A stretch of DNA of 41,232 nt from contig NZ_CASFQD010000039.1 of assembly GCF_949296715.1 (NCBI RefSeq), positions 1 through 41,232 of the forward strand, given 5' to 3'. Below are positions 39,397 through 41,232 of the stretch, piece by piece. The translations under genes were made by a program, and so were the position numbers. Numbering within the stretch: the first letter of the stretch is position 1; each line of letters opens with the position of its first letter. The notes under the pieces are model-generated. The model worked only from the letters and a program-made list of their open reading frames with translations, did not search any database and was not told where the DNA came from. This DNA is from an uncultured Alistipes sp. (GTDB taxonomy: Bacteria; Bacteroidota; Bacteroidia; Bacteroidales; Rikenellaceae).

Positions 39397-41232
39397 ATGT
39401 CCGCAGCAAAAACACAACAGAGAATCAGCTTTTCGTCAGTAAAAAACCGGGTCCCCTATCCGGATTTGCTGGAGGTACAGCTTAAATCATTCCGGGATTT
39501 TTTCCAGATGGACACCACGGCCGAAAACCGTAAGAACGAGGGACTCTACAAGGTCTTTCAGGAAAATTTCCCCATTACGGATACCCGGAACAATTTTGTT
39601 CTGGAGTTTATCGACTACTATATCGACCCGCCGCGCTATTCGATCGAGGAGTGTCTCGAGCGCGGCCTTACGTACAGCGTCCCGCTGAAGGCCAAACTCA
39701 AGCTTTACTGCACGGACGACGAGCACGAGGATTTCGGCGTTGTCGTTCAGGACGTGTACTTCGGTACGATTCCCTATATGACCGAACGCGGTACGTTCGT
39801 CATCAACGGTGCGGAGCGTGTCATCGTATCCCAGCTGCACCGTTCGCCGGGCGTCTTCTTCGGACAGAGCATGCACACGAACGGCACAAAACTCTATTCG
39901 GCGCGCATCATCCCCTTCAAGGGCTCGTGGATAGAGTTCGCTACGGACATCAACAACGTGATGTATGCCTACATCGACCGCAAGAAGAAGCTGCCCGTCA
40001 CGACGCTGCTGCGCGCCATCGGCTATGAGGCCGACCAGCAGATTCTCGAGATTTTCGACCTTGCGGACGAGGTGAAGGTGTCGAAGGCCACCCTCAAGAA
40101 GGCCGTGGGCCGCAAGCTGGCCGCACGCGTCCTCTCGACATGGGTCGAGGACTTCGTCGACGAGGATACGGGCGAAGTGGTATCCATCGAACGAAACAAC
40201 GTCATCGTGGACCGCGAGACGGTCCTCGAGGAGGAGCATATCGACCAGATCATCGAGAGCGGCGCCAAGACGATCCTCCTGCATAAGGAGAACCTCTCGG
40301 GCATCGACTTCTCGATCATCTACAACACCCTGCAGAAGGACCCCTGCAACTCCGAGAAGGAGGCCGTGGTCTACATTTACAGACAGCTGCGCGCTTCGGA
40401 ACCGCCCGATGAGGCGACGGCCCGCGACGTCATCGAGAAGCTCTTTTTCTCGGACAAGCGCTACGACCTGGGCGATGTGGGACGCTACCGCATCAACAAG
40501 AAGCTGGACCTGGACATCGATCCGGCCATCCGCACGCTGACGCGCGAGGACATCATCGCCATCATCAAATACCTGATCCAGCTGATCAACTCGAAGGCCG
40601 ACGTCGACGATATCGACCACCTGTCGAACCGCCGCGTCCGCACCGTGGGCGAGCAGCTTTCCAACCAGTTCTCGGTCGGTTTCGTGCGCATGGCACGCAC
40701 GATCCGCGAGCGCATGAACGTGCGCGACAACGAGGTCTTCACGCCGGTGGACCTGATCAACGCCAAGACGCTCTCGTCGGTGATCAACTCCTTCTTCGGC
40801 ACCTCGCAGCTCTCGCAGTTCATGGACCAGATCAACCCGCTGGCCGAGATCACGCACAAGCGCCGTCTGTCGGCCCTCGGCCCCGGCGGTCTGTCGCGCG
40901 ACCGCGCCGGTTTCGAGGTCCGCGACGTACACTATACGCACTACGGACGTCTCTGCCCGATCGAGTCGCCGGAAGGCCCGAACATCGGTCTGATCTCGTC
41001 GCTGTGTGTCTATGCGAAGATTTCGCCCATGGGATTCATCGAGACGCCCTACCGTACGGTGGAGAACGGCGTCATCGACATGGACAACTCGCATATCCGC
41101 TACTACTCGGCCGAAGAGGAGGAGGGCAAGATCGTCGCCCAGTCGAACATGCCGATCGACGACGAGGGCCACTTCCTGCAGCCCGACCGCATCAAGGCGC
41201 GTCAGGGTGCCGACTTCCCCGTCGTTACGGCC
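39397..41232 (+). CDS. rpoB: DNA-directed RNA polymerase subunit beta, 5' part
   Basis: The frame is open from ATG 39397 to the window end, giving the first 612 residues of about 1270. It starts MSAAKTQQRISFSSVKNRVPYPDLLEVQLKSF. Visible landmarks are GTFVINGAERVIVSQLHRSPGVFF, the rifampicin-binding region FFGTSQLSQFMDQINPLAEITHKRRLSALGPGGLSRDRAGFEVRD and CPIESPEGPNIGLI. Positions equal to E. coli Q513, D516, H526 and S531 are the drug-sensitive residues; the N518 position is Ile. The gene is the distal part of the rplKAJL-rpoBC operon and is cut only by the window edge. Confidence 0.98.
   Translation, partial: MSAAKTQQRISFSSVKNRVPYPDLLEVQLKSFRDFFQMDTTAENRKNEGLYKVFQENFPITDTRNNFVLEFIDYYIDPPRYSIEECLERGLTYSVPLKAKLKLYCTDDEHEDFGVVVQDVYFGTIPYMTERGTFVINGAERVIVSQLHRSPGVFFGQSMHTNGTKLYSARIIPFKGSWIEFATDINNVMYAYIDRKKKLPVTTLLRAIGYEADQQILEIFDLADEVKVSKATLKKAVGRKLAARVLSTWVEDFVDEDTGEVVSIERNNVIVDRETVLEEEHIDQIIESGAKTILLHKENLSGIDFSIIYNTLQKDPCNSEKEAVVYIYRQLRASEPPDEATARDVIEKLFFSDKRYDLGDVGRYRINKKLDLDIDPAIRTLTREDIIAIIKYLIQLINSKADVDDIDHLSNRRVRTVGEQLSNQFSVGFVRMARTIRERMNVRDNEVFTPVDLINAKTLSSVINSFFGTSQLSQFMDQINPLAEITHKRRLSALGPGGLSRDRAGFEVRDVHYTHYGRLCPIESPEGPNIGLISSLCVYAKISPMGFIETPYRTVENGVIDMDNSHIRYYSAEEEEGKIVAQSNMPIDDEGHFLQPDRIKARQGADFPVVTA

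Overview
The window looks like a chromosomal segment of a GC-rich member of the Bacteroidales, most probably Alistipes or a close relative (Rikenellaceae). The evidence is: gene starts preceded by the Bacteroidetes -7 promoter box TAnnTTTG, sometimes with a TTTG or TTG element 19-20 nt upstream; near absence of Shine-Dalgarno sequences; Bacteroidetes-type proteins (DUF4295, DUF3127, FKBP lipoproteins, a receiver/PPDK ATP-grasp hybrid); and high GC judged by eye. The genus is an inference. No prophage, insertion sequence, CRISPR array or rRNA gene was seen.

Layout. 1-8300: a perfect 44-bp palindrome, gdhA, a large receiver/ATP-grasp (PPDK-N) protein, and a divergent GNAT-gcvT-DHOD-like operon closed by a strong terminator. 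8297-15750 (mostly minus strand): an HD hydrolase, rny, a probable 6S RNA, a polypyrimidine spacer, zapA with a small coiled-coil partner, rimO and ftsY, then a plus-strand exported DUF1566-like gene lying between ftsY and the small ribosomal-protein operon (rpmB, rpmG, DUF4295). 16300-20300 (minus): cinA, pyrD with an unusual Ala/Glu/Lys tail, pdxB. 20360-24770 (plus): a ureohydrolase overlapping nhaA, then two FKBP-type lipoproteins. 25080-30970 (minus): a DUF3127 protein ending in an SSB-like tail, and a tripartite RND efflux operon. 31370-34010: a CAU-anticodon tRNA with a deviant T-loop, rpmE (type B L31), a coiled-coil lipoprotein, and an AraC-type regulator with a CX3CX2C motif. 34240-41232 (plus): tRNA-Thr, tRNA-Tyr, tRNA-Gly, tuf, tRNA-Trp, secE, nusG, rplK, rplA, rplJ, rplL, then a structured spacer and rpoB, which runs off the window.

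How the genes fit together. Most of the window is core information processing (translation elongation, ribosomal proteins, RNA polymerase, RNA decay, signal-recognition receptor, cell division). Metabolic genes cover glutamate synthesis, one-carbon transfer, pyrimidine, pyridoxal phosphate and NAD repair. Envelope genes cover efflux, sodium/proton exchange and protein folding. No clear new multi-gene system was found. The observations most worth following are the receiver/PPDK-N hybrid, the DUF3127 protein with a DDLPF end, the Cys-for-Ser PyrD with a repeat tail, the three-cysteine AraC regulator, the probable 6S RNA next to a 190-bp purine/pyrimidine tract, and the hairpin-rich rplL-rpoB spacer.
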